From the NCBI RefSeq assembly GCF_001640805.2, contig NC_066843.1, positions 10,813,686 through 10,877,685 on the forward strand: 64,000 bases of DNA, in the 5' to 3' direction. Origin of the DNA: Lates calcarifer. Lineage: Eukaryota; Chordata; Actinopteri; Centropomidae. The notes under the pieces are model-generated. The model was not told where the DNA came from and did not search any database. It saw nothing but the letters and a program-made list of their open reading frames with translations. The position numbers and the translations under genes are program-made. Positions 25,163 to 35,890 of this stretch are shown here, piece by piece (position 1 is the first letter of the stretch; each line of letters starts with the position of its first letter).

Positions 25163-25450
25163 TAAAGGGGCACGCCACTAATTTAAAACATCAAGATGAG
25201 TATATTTATGAGTTTATGAGTACTGCTCAGCTGATGAAAACAACTGTATATTGTTCTGGTTGGCTCTGGCCTAGCTTTGTCGAGTCTTGAGGTGTGTTGA
25301 GACAGACAGCAAAGCACATTTTGCTTTGTGTATGAATCTGACTGCCCAGTGTACCAACTGCACAGATATTAGCTGTAAGCTAACTAGAAATGGACGCACT
25401 GACCGTGTGTGTTTGTGTGGCAGCTCAGCCTTTAACTGATCCCAGAAACT
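25163..25450 (+). repeat. Probable interspersed repeat (TTAAAGGGGCACGCCACT)
   Basis: The start TTAAAGGGGCACGCCACTAA resembles the end of a common fish element. The rest is decayed and the right border is not visible. Confidence 0.4.
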
Positions 25451-26654
25451 CTAGCTCTTTCTGTCATTTGCCTCCAGTCTCTCTTTTTTATTCTCATCTC
25501 TGTACATTTATAAAGCATATTTTTTAAAACTTTGTCCAACTCACATAGACACGTCTTTACCTCAATTTAGCAAAATTGCCTCTAATTCCACCCACACCTT
25601 CTCAAGTGGCATCATTTGAGTGCATATATCTTAGGCTTGGAGACTGCAGATGTTAAACCGAAAGCCTGCTTTAGACACAGGGGATGTCAAGTTAGAGAGA
25701 CATGGGCATTTACCTCTAAAGAAGGATTTCAACGAAAAGATTCTGTCAAGTTAAATTCTGGGAAGTGTAGGATCCAGTTTTTGGAGCTTGATCAACACTG
25801 CTGATTTGATTTGGTCCAGTATTCTTTTATACATCTCTTGTGAAGCCACCAACTTTGCCTTGCATTTCATTCTTATGTGCTGTGTAGTGAAATCAATGAG
25901 GTCAATGAGGTAATGAAGGTTATATGTTTAGTGGGATAATCCTTACCTCATCTGTTCACCATGGTGACTTTAACCCTCTGGCTGCTCAGAGTCCTGAAAA
26001 CCTGCAGAGGTCATGACCTTTCAAAGTAGCATAGCCCCGCAGAAGGAGGGATGATATTAAAGGTCATTTGAGTGTGACCTTGTCAGGTCCATTTAAAATA
26101 ACCTATATGTCGATTTGCATGTGCTGTATCTGAAGGACACATAGATTTATATCTATAGGAGCACTCACACATACACTTCTCGCTCTCGCACCCACAAACA
26201 GAGGTCCTATCTGGCCTCTTCAAAGACCACCGCATGGACCGTAGAGCACTTGTTTTCATTCAGTGAGCCTTGGAGACCTTTCTGTCAGCTCCTCAAGTCT
26301 CTCAATGGCTCTAAACAGGATTTAACCCCTGGAAGGTCAGGGTGAGGTCAGTGGAATAAAGGCAGCTCCAGGATTTACCTTCCTCCTCTATCAACCAGTC
26401 ACCATGTCCACATGTGACATATTGTTTTTAAAGCCTGTCTCAAGGCTTTAAGGTCTGGTTTTGGTCAGAGGTGGATAAGAGATGTTCTTTTTCTCAGCAG
26501 AGCAGAAATGTCACCTAGCACAGAAATGGTGAGGGTAGAAAACAGGAAAGTACCTGAGGATCAGCTGAAGTAAGAATCTGATTCACTAGCAGGGATATCT
26601 TTTAGTCCCAGTTGCTGGTGTTTGTCTGTCTCACTTGGCGTGGAAAAACAACTT

Positions 26655-27345
26655 TGGGATGAATCGGTACAACATTTGTACAGATTCATGATGTCCAAAG
26701 AATGAATTCTGCTGACTTTGATGATCCCCCCTGACTTTTCATCTATAGCCTCCATGACATTTGTGATTCTGAGTGAATTTTTTTTTATTTGATTATGACT
26801 AATATGATCACCTGGTCAAATTTGAATTTCTCCAATGTGATCAAATACCTCCAAAACTAATTTAATTCCAATTGTCCTCAGCTATACTTTGCCTTTATGT
26901 TGTGTTCATGCAGTGTGAACCAAATGAGAACAACAGGAAACCTGTTACAACTCTGATTTGAATGATTTTAGGATGGTTACCCCTGTTCCTGGCCTTCAAG
27001 TCATATAAATTTTCTTAATTAGCTACTTTTTGTCGTTGTTGTTGTTGCTGTGACTCAGGATTACAAGTCAGCAGCTGATGTTAATGGTTTTTCCCATTTG
27101 GCTGCTCATAATTCTGGTAAGCCACTCAACATGAACAAGGCATTAATGCCATTCGCAAATGTTAGCATGCTAGTACGCTAAACTAAGATGTTAAAAACGA
27201 ACATTACACCTGCTAAACATCAGCGTGTTTGCATTGTTAGCATCACTGTGTGCATGTTAGCATGCTGATGACAACATTTAGCCCAAAGCACCATCACTGC
27301 TAAGTACAACCTCACAGAGCTGCTAGCATGGCTGTAAATTCTTAG
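26655..27345 (+). repeat. Interspersed repeat ending in TTAGCATGCTGA and AGCTGCTAGCATGGCTG
   Basis: The left part has TTTGTACAGATTCATGATG and CTGACTTTGATGATCCCCC. The right part has GTTAGCATGCTAGTACGCTA, CATTTAGCCCAAAGCACC and CACAGAGCTGCTAGCATGGC. These are the two parts of one very common fish repeat. The left part recurs in decayed form at 37850-38060. It has no coding content. Confidence 0.65.
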
Positions 27346-27933
27346 TCATGCTAAAAACACTAATATCAGAGTAAATTAGACTACAGCTGAGTTATATTAA
27401 AGTCCACAGCCTGTCTTTCTCTTTCTCCCTCAGCCACTCTCTTCCCTGCTTAGGCCTTAGCTTCTCGTGGTCCTGTGTTACCTCCACCCTCCCGCACAAT
27501 TACCCAACCAAGTGGAAGCTGCCCTGTCTGGCATCAGAGCAGAGTTTGAGATGGGGTGGGGTAGAGTAGGAATAAAGGGGAGAGGAGGGGTGAAGCGTTC
27601 CCTCCCCATCTAACTGCAGAGCCCCATGTCTGCGGAGTCCTGAAAGGAGAAGAGATTGGGGACATGGATTTTGGAAAGGGGGATTACTGGACAAGATCAT
27701 AGGCATGCCTTCACAGATAGCAGAGCGTTCATTACACACACACATAGCCAGTCAGATTTTAACTCAGTCAATCTGCCTTCAACGCTCAGACATCCAGCTA
27801 ACCCCCTGCATGGAATCAGACACCACACAGACAGATAATCCCTTAAAAAGTCTGTCATTTGATTTTGCACCCCCCTGACTCAGGGGCCACAAATAAGAAT
27901 GTATATACCATGCATATACATGCAAGGGTGCAG

Positions 27934-27934
<1 letters not shown>

Positions 27935-27968
<34 letters not shown>
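27935..27968. repeat. (CA)17 microsatellite
   Basis: A perfect CA tract in the spacer between gprc5b and proz. Confidence 0.95.
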
Positions 27969-27970
<2 letters not shown>

Positions 27971-30206
27971 AGGAAGGATTTGAGGTCACAGCATGCAACT
28001 AATATTTGGGGTTTGGGGAGAGTAAAGGATTATTGATTAAGTAGGGCAGTGGCCAGATGTAGCAACACATTACAGTAAAATTCAACGATAGCAACACTTT
28101 GCAGCAGTCTTGCCCAGTGATCGTAACATCTGATTTGAACAGAGTGAAAGCTTTGACATTGAGTGCTTTCACTTCCCTCCATCAGTAATGGCCTTGCTAA
28201 TGTGTCTCTCTGAGGCCTTTTCATTCATGTCTAATATACTGCAGGTCCATCAATCTGTCCGCACAATACCTGATTTCTCCTCTGTGTCAACATCACAAAT
28301 CCCAGGTCTCTTGGTTTGTCCCTGTTCTTCATCTGTAAGCCATTTTCCATTTCTTCATCCCAGCCCTTTGTTTCCTCAGCCTGTCAAACATCTCTCACTC
28401 GGCCTCCTTTTCCTGTCTCCTGCTATTTTTTCCCTCTCAGCATCCATGTCATGCGCTCATCTCCCCATTAGCTCAGATTTTAGGCTTGTATCAGGAAATG
28501 AAATGAAAGCCATGCAGTTTGATATTTACATGATATAAGTGATACATTTAGCATGAATTCAGCATCTCAGTGTCGATGAAGCTTAAGTTAAGCTGAGCCT
28601 CGCTTGGAGTGTGTTTGTATACATAAGCCTGAGCATATAAATGGAGCTGGCAGGACCAGAGAGCAGGACCAGACTCAGGAAGGAACTCCACTCAAATTAA
28701 TCTCTACTGGACGGCCCAGTAAAGGAGCAGAGCCATTTTTGGGTGTAAGGAGCCATCTCCTAGGTGAGCACCATGGCAACAGCCAACGTGGGCCCCAGCT
28801 TTCAGAGCTGTCCTTTTCAAGCGCCCGATCAAAAGTGGCAGGCCAGGTTTTTTGTTATGTGGCGTCTCTTAACTCTCTCTCTCATGCCCATTCTTCTGCC
28901 TCTCCTTTTCTCTCCCTGCATGACATGGTCCTGGCCTTGTTCACTAGGGAGGCTGTGAGAAAACTGCGGAGTGCGAGTGTCTGTGGGAAAATGTTGCCAG
29001 ACAACACAGGGGTATGTGACAGTGAGGGCAAGCGAATATCATCTGCGTGGGACAAACTGGGGATATATGACCAGTTTAGAGCTATACTGCACTTTTTTCA
29101 TTCGATATGCATGGCTGCAAAAAAATTATGAGAACTGTAGATTTGATGGTTTTCTCTTTGCGCTTGAAAGTTTGCATGAAGATACATGTGACTGGTATAA
29201 ACACAAACAACCATTACATTTACAGCATCATCAGACTGGAATGACCTTTCTTATTCACTCAAATCTATCACTTCTATTTCCTAATTCTAACTCCAAGACT
29301 TTCAGTTTTCAAACATGCGTGTTCACTTACTTTTGGCTGTTTTTACCTGTGTTTCAATACTGTTTTTGTTCTCATCTTTATCTATAGCCATGCTGATTGG
29401 TCAGTTGGCCCACCCTTCTGGTCCAGACTTAATTATGCACACTTGTTGTTTTGTTTCCTCTACTGTTCAAAGTTTACATGCCTCATTTGTCGCTATTTTC
29501 TGGTATTACTTTACATGGTGTGGTAGTTATTAATTCATTTGATGTCTTTGTTAGTTTCATGGAGATGATGTATGTACTAAAGATATAGTAGGTGTAGTCT
29601 GGGATTGTTGAAAACAATCAAAAACAAGATAAGCTTATCATCAAAGGTAAAAATTGGAAATACAATAGCTCTCATCTACACCCTACATATGTCAGACTAA
29701 TGATATTATGGTATTTCAGTATGTTCAGGTACAATTCCAGAAAATAGCTGAACTATACTTCACCCAAAAACAACAACAGTACTCATGTCAGGTGTGGTGG
29801 GGTTTATTACATTCATAGAACAGTGATTACCAGAAATGTTACAAGGTGCATGTCAACCAGTACAGTAGTCGCTAAAAATAACATCACTTAAAGGTTATTA
29901 AAAGTTATGTCCACATCACAAAACACATGCTGAATAATTAATTTAATCTCTTCCTGCTATGTTTGGCCCTATGGATGGTAGACACATATAGCATACAGTA
30001 AGTGCTTCTCTGTTTATGTTAACAGAGAGCCATCTTGTGGATAAATGGGGAAGTGCACAGACAGAGATAGCAGCTGAGACTATACAGTGTGTTGTTATGG
30101 TAGTTTTTCCATCAGGAGATGGGTATTATTAAAAGACAGAAAGGCAAGATGAATGAAACAATGAGCTAGAAGTGCGCACATGGAAATGTTCAGCTGATTC
30201 CCTGTT

Positions 30207-30212
30207 TTTATT
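30207..30212 (-). promoter_or_regulatory. proz: Polyadenylation signal of proz
   Basis: TTTATT on the plus strand is AATAAA on the gene strand, about 70 bases past the stop codon. The position is standard for a short 3'UTR. Confidence 0.65.
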
Positions 30213-30278
30213 ATTATGTATAGACTCACCTGCATTATCTTAAATCTGTAACCTTCATGTACTCCCTAACTACTCCAT

Positions 30279-30814
30279 CTAACGAGAGCCCATGAGCGGC
30301 TGTAGCCAACCGAGGTAGCGTGACACTTTCTGGAAGATGTAGCCGTTGCCACAATCGGCCCCTGCCGGCTGGCTCACCACCCCTGTGAGGAAGAACACCT
30401 CCCTGTGCAGGGTAAGCAAGGGGCTGCCGGAGCCCATGCTGCAATCGGCATTGGTGCGAGGAGCGGTGCAGCCCATTTTATTGGTCAGCAGGTTGGGGTG
30501 AGTCTCCAGGCACTGAGGCAACCCTTTGTACGCCAGCTGGTTAAGGGTGAGCTGACCCTGGAGAGCAGATGTACCTGTGGGTTCTTTCCAGCCAGTGATG
30601 ATGGCAGGGAGCTCTCCTGTCATCAAGATGCTCTCGGCAAAGTCTCTCTCTGGCAGACAGGCAGCAGTCACCTCTCTCTTAAAGGTGATGCGGTCGCGGA
30701 GCTCAATCAGAGCCAGGTCATTTTCAGGACGACCCTCCACGTAGCGTGGGTGGACATGAACTAATTTTACGTAGAGCGTCTGCTGTCCATCATCATTGTT
30801 GATGTTGCGCTTGC
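30279..30814 (-). CDS. proz: proz exon 8: most of the protease-like domain
   Basis: The acceptor TTACCTCAG opens the exon in phase 1, and the TAG lies at 30281-30279. It carries the Asp102 equivalent (ENDLALIEL), ACLPERDFAES, the altered Ser195 region CSMGSGSP, and the C-terminal helix KVSRYLGWLQPLM. Confidence 0.9.
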
Positions 30815-33310
30815 CTGAGGTAAGAGAAGACATTCAGGATGATGGTGTTTCTCAAGCTCATGCTCACACACACATATATAGAGCTGCAATGATTGGTTGA
30901 TTTATCGATTGGTTGATCAAAACAAAATTACTCTGCAACTATTTTGATAGATAATCAGTTTAGTAATTTCTTGAGCAAAAATGCCAAATATTTGCTGGTT
31001 GCTGCTTCTCAGAAGTGAAATTTTTAAATTACATTTTGGAAATAGGCCAGTCAATTATATAAAGAGATTAATTATGGTTTTAAAATATCTAGTAAAATTG
31101 GATTTTAGCACAGATCAGCTCAAAAATATTTACAGCTCTGAAATAGAAGAGGCTGCCTTTCTGTAAAAGTTAAAACTTGTTCTCATGGTCAGTTTTATCA
31201 AAATGTGGCCAATATATATATATATATATATTATAAATCCTTGTTGTTTAGTTGAACTGAACTAAATTATATCCTGTGAAACTATTATGTATTTATGTAA
31301 TTATGTAATACAATAATCAAATATGAAATCCTCATTTCAAACACGTGGGCCATATAGACACCAATAGCTGCGTTAGGCACACTGGCATTAAGAAAGTTTC
31401 AAAGTCTCAACGAGATACATTTTGAATAGATAGAGTGACTACTGTCAACCCATGATTTAAATAAGGAATTAGATATAAGAGCCTTTATTTATATATGACG
31501 ATAAATACAAAATGTCATCTCCTTCATCTCCTCTTTAATGGTACGTCTCCATCTGTTCTACCTCTCCTTTTCCTTTGTCCACTGCTTTTGTTCTGCACCT
31601 ATACCTGACTGCACTCTATCCACCTTCTTTGCTTTGGGAATGGAAAATGTCTCATGTTACATTAGTAAGTAGTCAAGTAACTTTTATATTTGCTTTCAAT
31701 CTGTTATTGTTGTTGCTTGTAGTTGCAAAGGTGCGATTATGTGTTTCGTCTACTCACCAACGACCACTTGGAAGTTGTCGTGTTTGTTGGCGCACTGAGC
31801 TGAAGTCAAGACCAGATTCTCCTTCAGAATCACTCCGCTGCAGAAACCCGCTGATACTGAAGTTTTCAGGAGAGCCTGCAAACAACACAATGAATATGTG
31901 ACAATAAGACCCTGCATTGCTGTTGGAGTATCTTTAATATGTCACAGTGTGCGAGTGTGTGTGTTCCTACCTGCCAGGGACACTCTGTAGAAGTGCAGGC
32001 AAGACCCTCAAAGTTGCTGCGGCTGTTGCTGAGCAGTCTGTCATTCCACCGACTCAGACTGCTCACCTTGCCGCAGGGGAATGGAACTGAGAGGGGAATG
32101 TGAAACAGTCATGATTACTTTTCTGTCGCTTGATTGTTTCTCCTTCTCTCTTAACACTGGAAACTTGACATACCTGCAGGCTCGCACTTATCCTTATCTG
32201 TCCGACTGAGCTTCCATCCACGGGCGCAAGAACACTGGTAGGACGTGTAGCCTGGTTTACAGAACTGGGAGCAGCCTTTGTCCTTTTCGAAGACGCACAG
32301 GGTCTGGTCTGTGCCGAGGAAAAACAGAGAGGGGAGGGTTGCAGTGCTCACACCTCAGATAAAGAAACAATGATGATCACATGTGACTTTCTGGCATCTC
32401 CTCCTCACCTTTCTCACAGTGGACCCCTGTGAAACCTGACTTGCAGACGCAGTCGTAGCCTCCCACGCTGTCTGAGCACAGGGCTCCATTCTTGCAGGGG
32501 TTCCCCACACACTGGTCTCCGTCTAAACACAGACGTCAAGTCTATGAGGAGATCTAATGCACTGCTAATGACTGTGCAGTGATGGAAAATCATTTTAACA
32601 CAGCACTTACCAATGTAGACAGACCAGAAGATATCCTGCGAGAGAAATTATACACGGTAAGTGCACAGTTGAAGGCGCACAGTGGGGCTTTCTCTGTCAT
32701 TTATACAATGCATTCATGAAACAAGAGGCAGACAGTGGGAGGTAATAAACAAGAACTTCACAGTGAAATCCTGGAGCTCACCGTGCGGTACGAGTCCTGG
32801 AAGAACTTTCTGGCCTCCTCGTAGGTGCACACCTTCTCCATGCAAGCCTGCTCCAGGGTGGAGGCCCGGAGAGGGTTACTGCCGTCGACATTCCTCTTCT
32901 GACGGGAGATCACCGTGCTCGCCTGCTGCTTATCCAAGAACACTGGAGGAACAGTTAATGTCTCAGCTGGTTCATGCACAACAGATTGAACCTATTTACC
33001 TACACTGATTCAGTGACAAGCAGAATTCAGCACCTGTTTTGTAAGGCTCCCTGAATCTGAATACTTATTATTCTTTTCTTACGCAGAGGCTAGGCTGACA
33101 TGTCATACTCAGCAGGCTGCCATCTTGACCTCCTTTAATTGCCCACCTCTTTTTCCACTCCCTACATCTCAGACTACACCATTTGTTTCTGAGCTCTGCA
33201 GTCTCATCTGGCTCCATGCCAGCCCTCTCACCTGACTGGGGGGTCTGAATGGCTGCCACGACCCCAGCCAGAAGACACAACAGAGCGGCAGATGTGGTGG
33301 AGGAGCCCAT
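30279..33310 (-). CDS. proz: Protein Z-like vitamin K-dependent pseudoprotease (secreted)
   Basis: Eight exons join in frame to 427 aa: 33310-33232, 32942-32782, 32635-32611, 32522-32409, 32308-32174, 32086-31971, 31875-31758 and 30814-30279. The order is signal peptide (1-22), propeptide ending RQKR at 43, Gla-type domain (44-80), a 25-nt exon DIFWSVYI, EGF1 (93-125), EGF2 (131-168), linker, and trypsin-like domain. The exon sizes and phases are those of F7/F9/F10/PROC/PROZ. Protein Z is favoured by ENDLALIEL after HVHPRY, PERDFAES, FLTGVVSQPAG in place of the usual SWG, and KVSRY near the end. The catalytic His position is Gln237. Asp282 and Ser378 remain, but the oxyanion motif reads MGSGSP, and no Arg-Ile activation site exists. 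In mammals protein Z is a plasma cofactor for inhibition of factor Xa by ZPI. Several Gla glutamates are replaced. A degenerate factor VII or X paralogue is the main alternative. The acceptor-like TTTTCTAG before 33377 hints at an upstream 5'UTR exon. Confidence 0.85.
31217..31231. repeat. Short (AT)n tract
   Basis: An alternating AT run in the last intron of proz, with no coding meaning. Confidence 0.8.
31758..31875 (-). CDS. proz: proz exon 7: start of protease-like domain, His57 lost
   Basis: It is bounded by TTTGCAG and GTGAGT. It encodes ALLKTSVSAGFCSGVILKEN followed by LVLTSAQCANKH. The position that is His in active proteases (AAHC) is Gln (SAQC), while the flanking cysteines remain. 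Confidence 0.9.
31971..32086 (-). CDS. proz: proz exon 6: linker and former activation region
   Basis: It encodes VPFPCGKVSSLSRW and, at the end, NFEGLACTSTECPWQ. The place of the Arg/Ile-Val-Gly-Gly activation site reads Asn-Phe-Glu-Gly-Leu, so cleavage-dependent activation is not expected. ECPWQ is kept. It is bounded by CTCTCAG and GTAGGA. Confidence 0.88.
32174..32308 (-). CDS. proz: proz exon 5: second EGF-like domain
   Basis: It encodes TLCVFEKDKGCSQFCKPGYT, then SYQCSCARGWKLS and KCEPA, with six cysteines in EGF spacing. The borders are GGCACAG and GTATGT, both phase 1. Confidence 0.92.
32409..32522 (-). CDS. proz: proz exon 4: first EGF-like domain
   Basis: It encodes DGDQCVGNPCKNGALCSDSV and GGYDCVCKSGFTGVHCEK, a full six-cysteine EGF with the DGDQC calcium-site start. 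The borders are GTTTAG and GTGAGG, symmetric phase 1. Confidence 0.93.
32611..32635 (-). CDS. proz: proz exon 3: 25-nt aromatic stack exon
   Basis: CTCGCAG precedes GATATCTTCTGGTCTG and GTAAGT follows. It encodes DIFWSVYI. A 25-nt exon here is a hallmark of vitamin K-dependent clotting genes. Confidence 0.9.
32782..32942 (-). CDS. proz: proz exon 2: propeptide and eroded Gla domain
   Basis: The propeptide reads VFLDKQQASTVISRQKR, a good carboxylase-recognition and furin-site pattern. The Gla segment has TLEQACMEKVCTYEEARKFF: the Cys pair and YEEA are kept. By alignment to the family, positions 6, 7, 16, 20, 29 and 32 are no longer Glu. Confidence 0.92.
33232..33310 (-). CDS. proz: proz exon 1: start codon and signal peptide
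   Basis: The ATG at 33310-33308 opens a 26-residue hydrophobic leader, MGSSTTSAALLCLLAGVVAA followed by IQTPQS. The donor is TCAG/GTGAGA in phase 1, as in the rest of the family. Confidence 0.9.
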
Positions 33311-34141
33311 GATGACACTGAAGGCGTGACCCAGATCTGAGTCAAGTTGTCAGTGCGTTAGGGATCAATGTGTACTCCTAGAAAAAAAAAAACAAGCAGA
33401 TTACAGACATGATGAACAGGATGATTTGTGCGAGAAAATGAAATGAAGGAAGCTGAGAAAAGGCAGTTAGTTAATATCTTAAAGGTTGTAATGTTAAATT
33501 ATGGCTGTGCATGCAGCACAAACAAATTAAGACACTTACTTATGAAGAATAAAAATTATTGCCTCTTTTTGGCAGAAGCTGGCTCACTTGTTTATGAGGT
33601 CGATCAAATTGGATTATTAGGGGAACTCTCTGCTGCAAGGATGTGTCATGGAAGCTGTTTGTATTACCTTTTTATTGGATGTCAAAGTAAAAATGTTACT
33701 ATTTTCAACCCTTTTGATTACAGTTGTAACCGCGGTCTCCTCTAAAGAGGTAAATCTTAAGACTTTACATCGAAAAAGGTCAGAATGAGATATCAACCCA
33801 GGGTTACACAGGCACAAACATAGACCTTAGGCACCTTTTGTGTGGGAAACCCTTTGGAGCTATAGTCACATGTCTGAACCAAGTCTGTATCCACAGCTGT
33901 TGTGGTGATATAGGGATCCTACAAGTCTTTGCAGACATAGAATCAGGAAAAAAGATTAAAGAACCTCAACATGAGATCTCTCTACCAGCGTCTTACCCTT
34001 CCTTAAATATTTCTGTCATTTATAGTGTTATTTTGTAGAGGGACTTCCGCAAGGGGGAGCTATGGTGTGACAGCCTTTGTTGTGGGCGTAGCAGAAGAAG
34101 AGAGTTCAGGTAGGCACGTGTGAAGTGCAAAGAGTCAGTCA

Positions 34142-34426
34142 CTAGTCGAAGATAAAACAGCGTGCCAGCACGCGACTGGCTCGCATATTCAAGTGAAGGC
34201 CGTCCCTTCTGTAGATAGACTGGAGCCAGGTATGGAGGCTAAGAATCCTGCTGAAACTCCAATGATCAGGGTAGTGTCGGGGGGCGGGGCTGAGTGACAG
34301 CGATGTCGGGTTCAAACTTTGACTGAGCTTGATGATGTTGGTCGGTGGAAGCGGCATTTGGACTTGGACAGACCAACCTGCTCGGGCGCCGGGGAGGAAG
34401 CCGGTTCGACGCAGAGCACTCTTCAT
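34142..34426 (-). mobile_element. Fossil fragment of a retroelement SGNH-hydrolase-like ORF
   Basis: The minus-strand frame ends with FSRILSLHTWLQSI followed by YRRDGLHLNMRASRVLA. FSR..LH.WL and DGLHxN...S..LA are recurring blocks in SGNH/esterase-like proteins of fish retroelements, normally separated by about 25 residues. Here they are fused, so an internal deletion is inferred. The frame lacks the N-terminal GDS block. The identity is tentative. Confidence 0.4.
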
Positions 34427-35439
34427 GTGAAGAGTAGAATGGATCCATTTTTTTTACCCGGGACCACAGAGCTGTTTCGCCGTTGGATAACCGGAATTTG
34501 GTCAGCCAGCCATCGCAACAGAAGTTGTCCCAGCTGGAGCAGGTGCCCGGGTCTTCATGGGAAGCGGCATCTTCGACCACGGGGCCATCAGCAGTCTGAA
34601 CCATGGCATCAATTGGAGCTACTTCTCTGAGAGCCGTCGGATCTCTTCCCTGAGGTACATAATGACTCTTTTTGCTTTTAAGCAGTCCTCGCAGGGCATG
34701 GTAATATTAAACCTGTTAGATTCACAGAAAGGTTTCCCTAGAGTGGTTATTGTGCTGGGATCTGTAAGATTAGCAGAAGTGGCCTAAAACAGGATAAAAT
34801 GTCAGTTTTCCACAAAGTTTCCGACGTGCAAGCACAAGCGCCGATATTTGTGCTTATTAAATAATGGGTTCTACCCAATCCATTGAGTCTACAAATGGGA
34901 AAAATGCTAATAAACAGTTTATAAATGTATTTGGTCCGGGTGTCCATTGGTGAGATCTCCCTAATGAATTAAAGGGCAAAAGAGACAAGCAAGATGTGGT
35001 GCTGGTAGAGGATTTCCCATAATCTGGCAACTCAAAGGTTGCTCAGTTAATAATGATAATTGATCTCTAATGAAACTATTATAAACCCTCTATAAATGGT
35101 GCCATGTCAGAGAGTGGTGTCCAAGTGGGACCACATTCTTATTCAGTTTTTTGTTTGTAAATAATTGATTAGTATTGATCCAGTAAATGACTTCATTGTG
35201 TTGTGCCATCAGTGATGGTGCAGTTTTTCTCCAGATCAGTGTTGTAGTAGTAGCATCAGTGGGCCTTACAGACCCTATCTGTTTACCTGATTGTAAACAA
35301 ACACTCTCTGGCCCTTAAATAATATAGTTTACGTTTTCTGCATTGGTAGCCAGCTCACTGGAGCTCAGTGTGTTTATTTTAAGTTTAAGGAAGCTCATGC
35401 TCTCTGGCTGTATAGCTTTTGGCATCCAGATAGCATTAG

Positions 35440-35835
35440 CTCATGTGAAACAAAACAAAGGTGGAGCCAGATCAGCTGTAACGCATCTCGTGTGCTGCCG
35501 TAATAAACGCGATGCTGCGTTTCTACAAACTGCTACAATGTTACATGTACAAAAACATTTAAATGGCATCAGATCCGTCAGTGTTTTCAGGGCGGATCTC
35601 CTCGACAGAGACACATGAGTCTGTGTAACGGTACGAAATAATAATAACAGCAGCAGAAGTAGTAGCAGTGATGTTCGGTACCTACCTACCGCTCCGAATA
35701 GAATCAAAATACCAATCCGGCCTGATCCCTTTCCTGGTCCCGAAACACTACGCAGCTTCCTGGACGGATCGGGCCTGTCGATCCAAAATAACGGCCGATG
35801 ATTACATCCAAGCCTGCCCAGTCTCCTCACCCTCC
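35440..35835 (-). promoter_or_regulatory. CpG-richer segment with a minus-strand donor; possible upstream promoter/exon
   Basis: CpG dinucleotides are frequent relative to the flanks. The minus strand contains GAGCGGTAG followed by GTAGGTACC at about 35686, a good donor. It could be an upstream 5'UTR exon splicing to the acceptor at 33377 before proz, or an unrelated non-coding RNA. The reading frame through it is not conserved with anything I know. Confidence 0.25.
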
Positions 35836-35841
<6 letters not shown>

Positions 35842-35884
<43 letters not shown>

Positions 35885-35890
35885 TGTGTG
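35842..35890. repeat. (TC)n(TG)n compound microsatellite
   Basis: About 13 TC units pass directly into about 12 TG units. Confidence 0.95.

Larger units (their letters stand above)
21986..30206. other. Spacer between gprc5b and proz, repeat-rich
   Basis: No gene could be supported here. The spacer contains four or five interspersed repeats, listed separately, and a (CA)17 tract at 27935-27968. A TAAT-rich patch at 23130-23250 may be regulatory. The 175-codon frame at 28604-29131 begins at TTG and has no family resemblance. Confidence 0.55.

Noticed and set aside
28604..29131. 175-codon frame preceded by GCATATAAATGG
   Set aside because: It begins at TTG, and its first ATG comes only about two thirds of the way through. 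No family resemblance and no splice-defined structure; the TATA-like word is probably chance.
30405..30764. 119-codon plus-strand frame over proz exon 8
   Set aside because: An antisense shadow of the protease-like domain.
31740..31880. Suspected frameshift in proz exon 7
   Set aside because: Re-reading the bases showed exon 7 is 118 nt and fully in frame; the first impression was a misreading.
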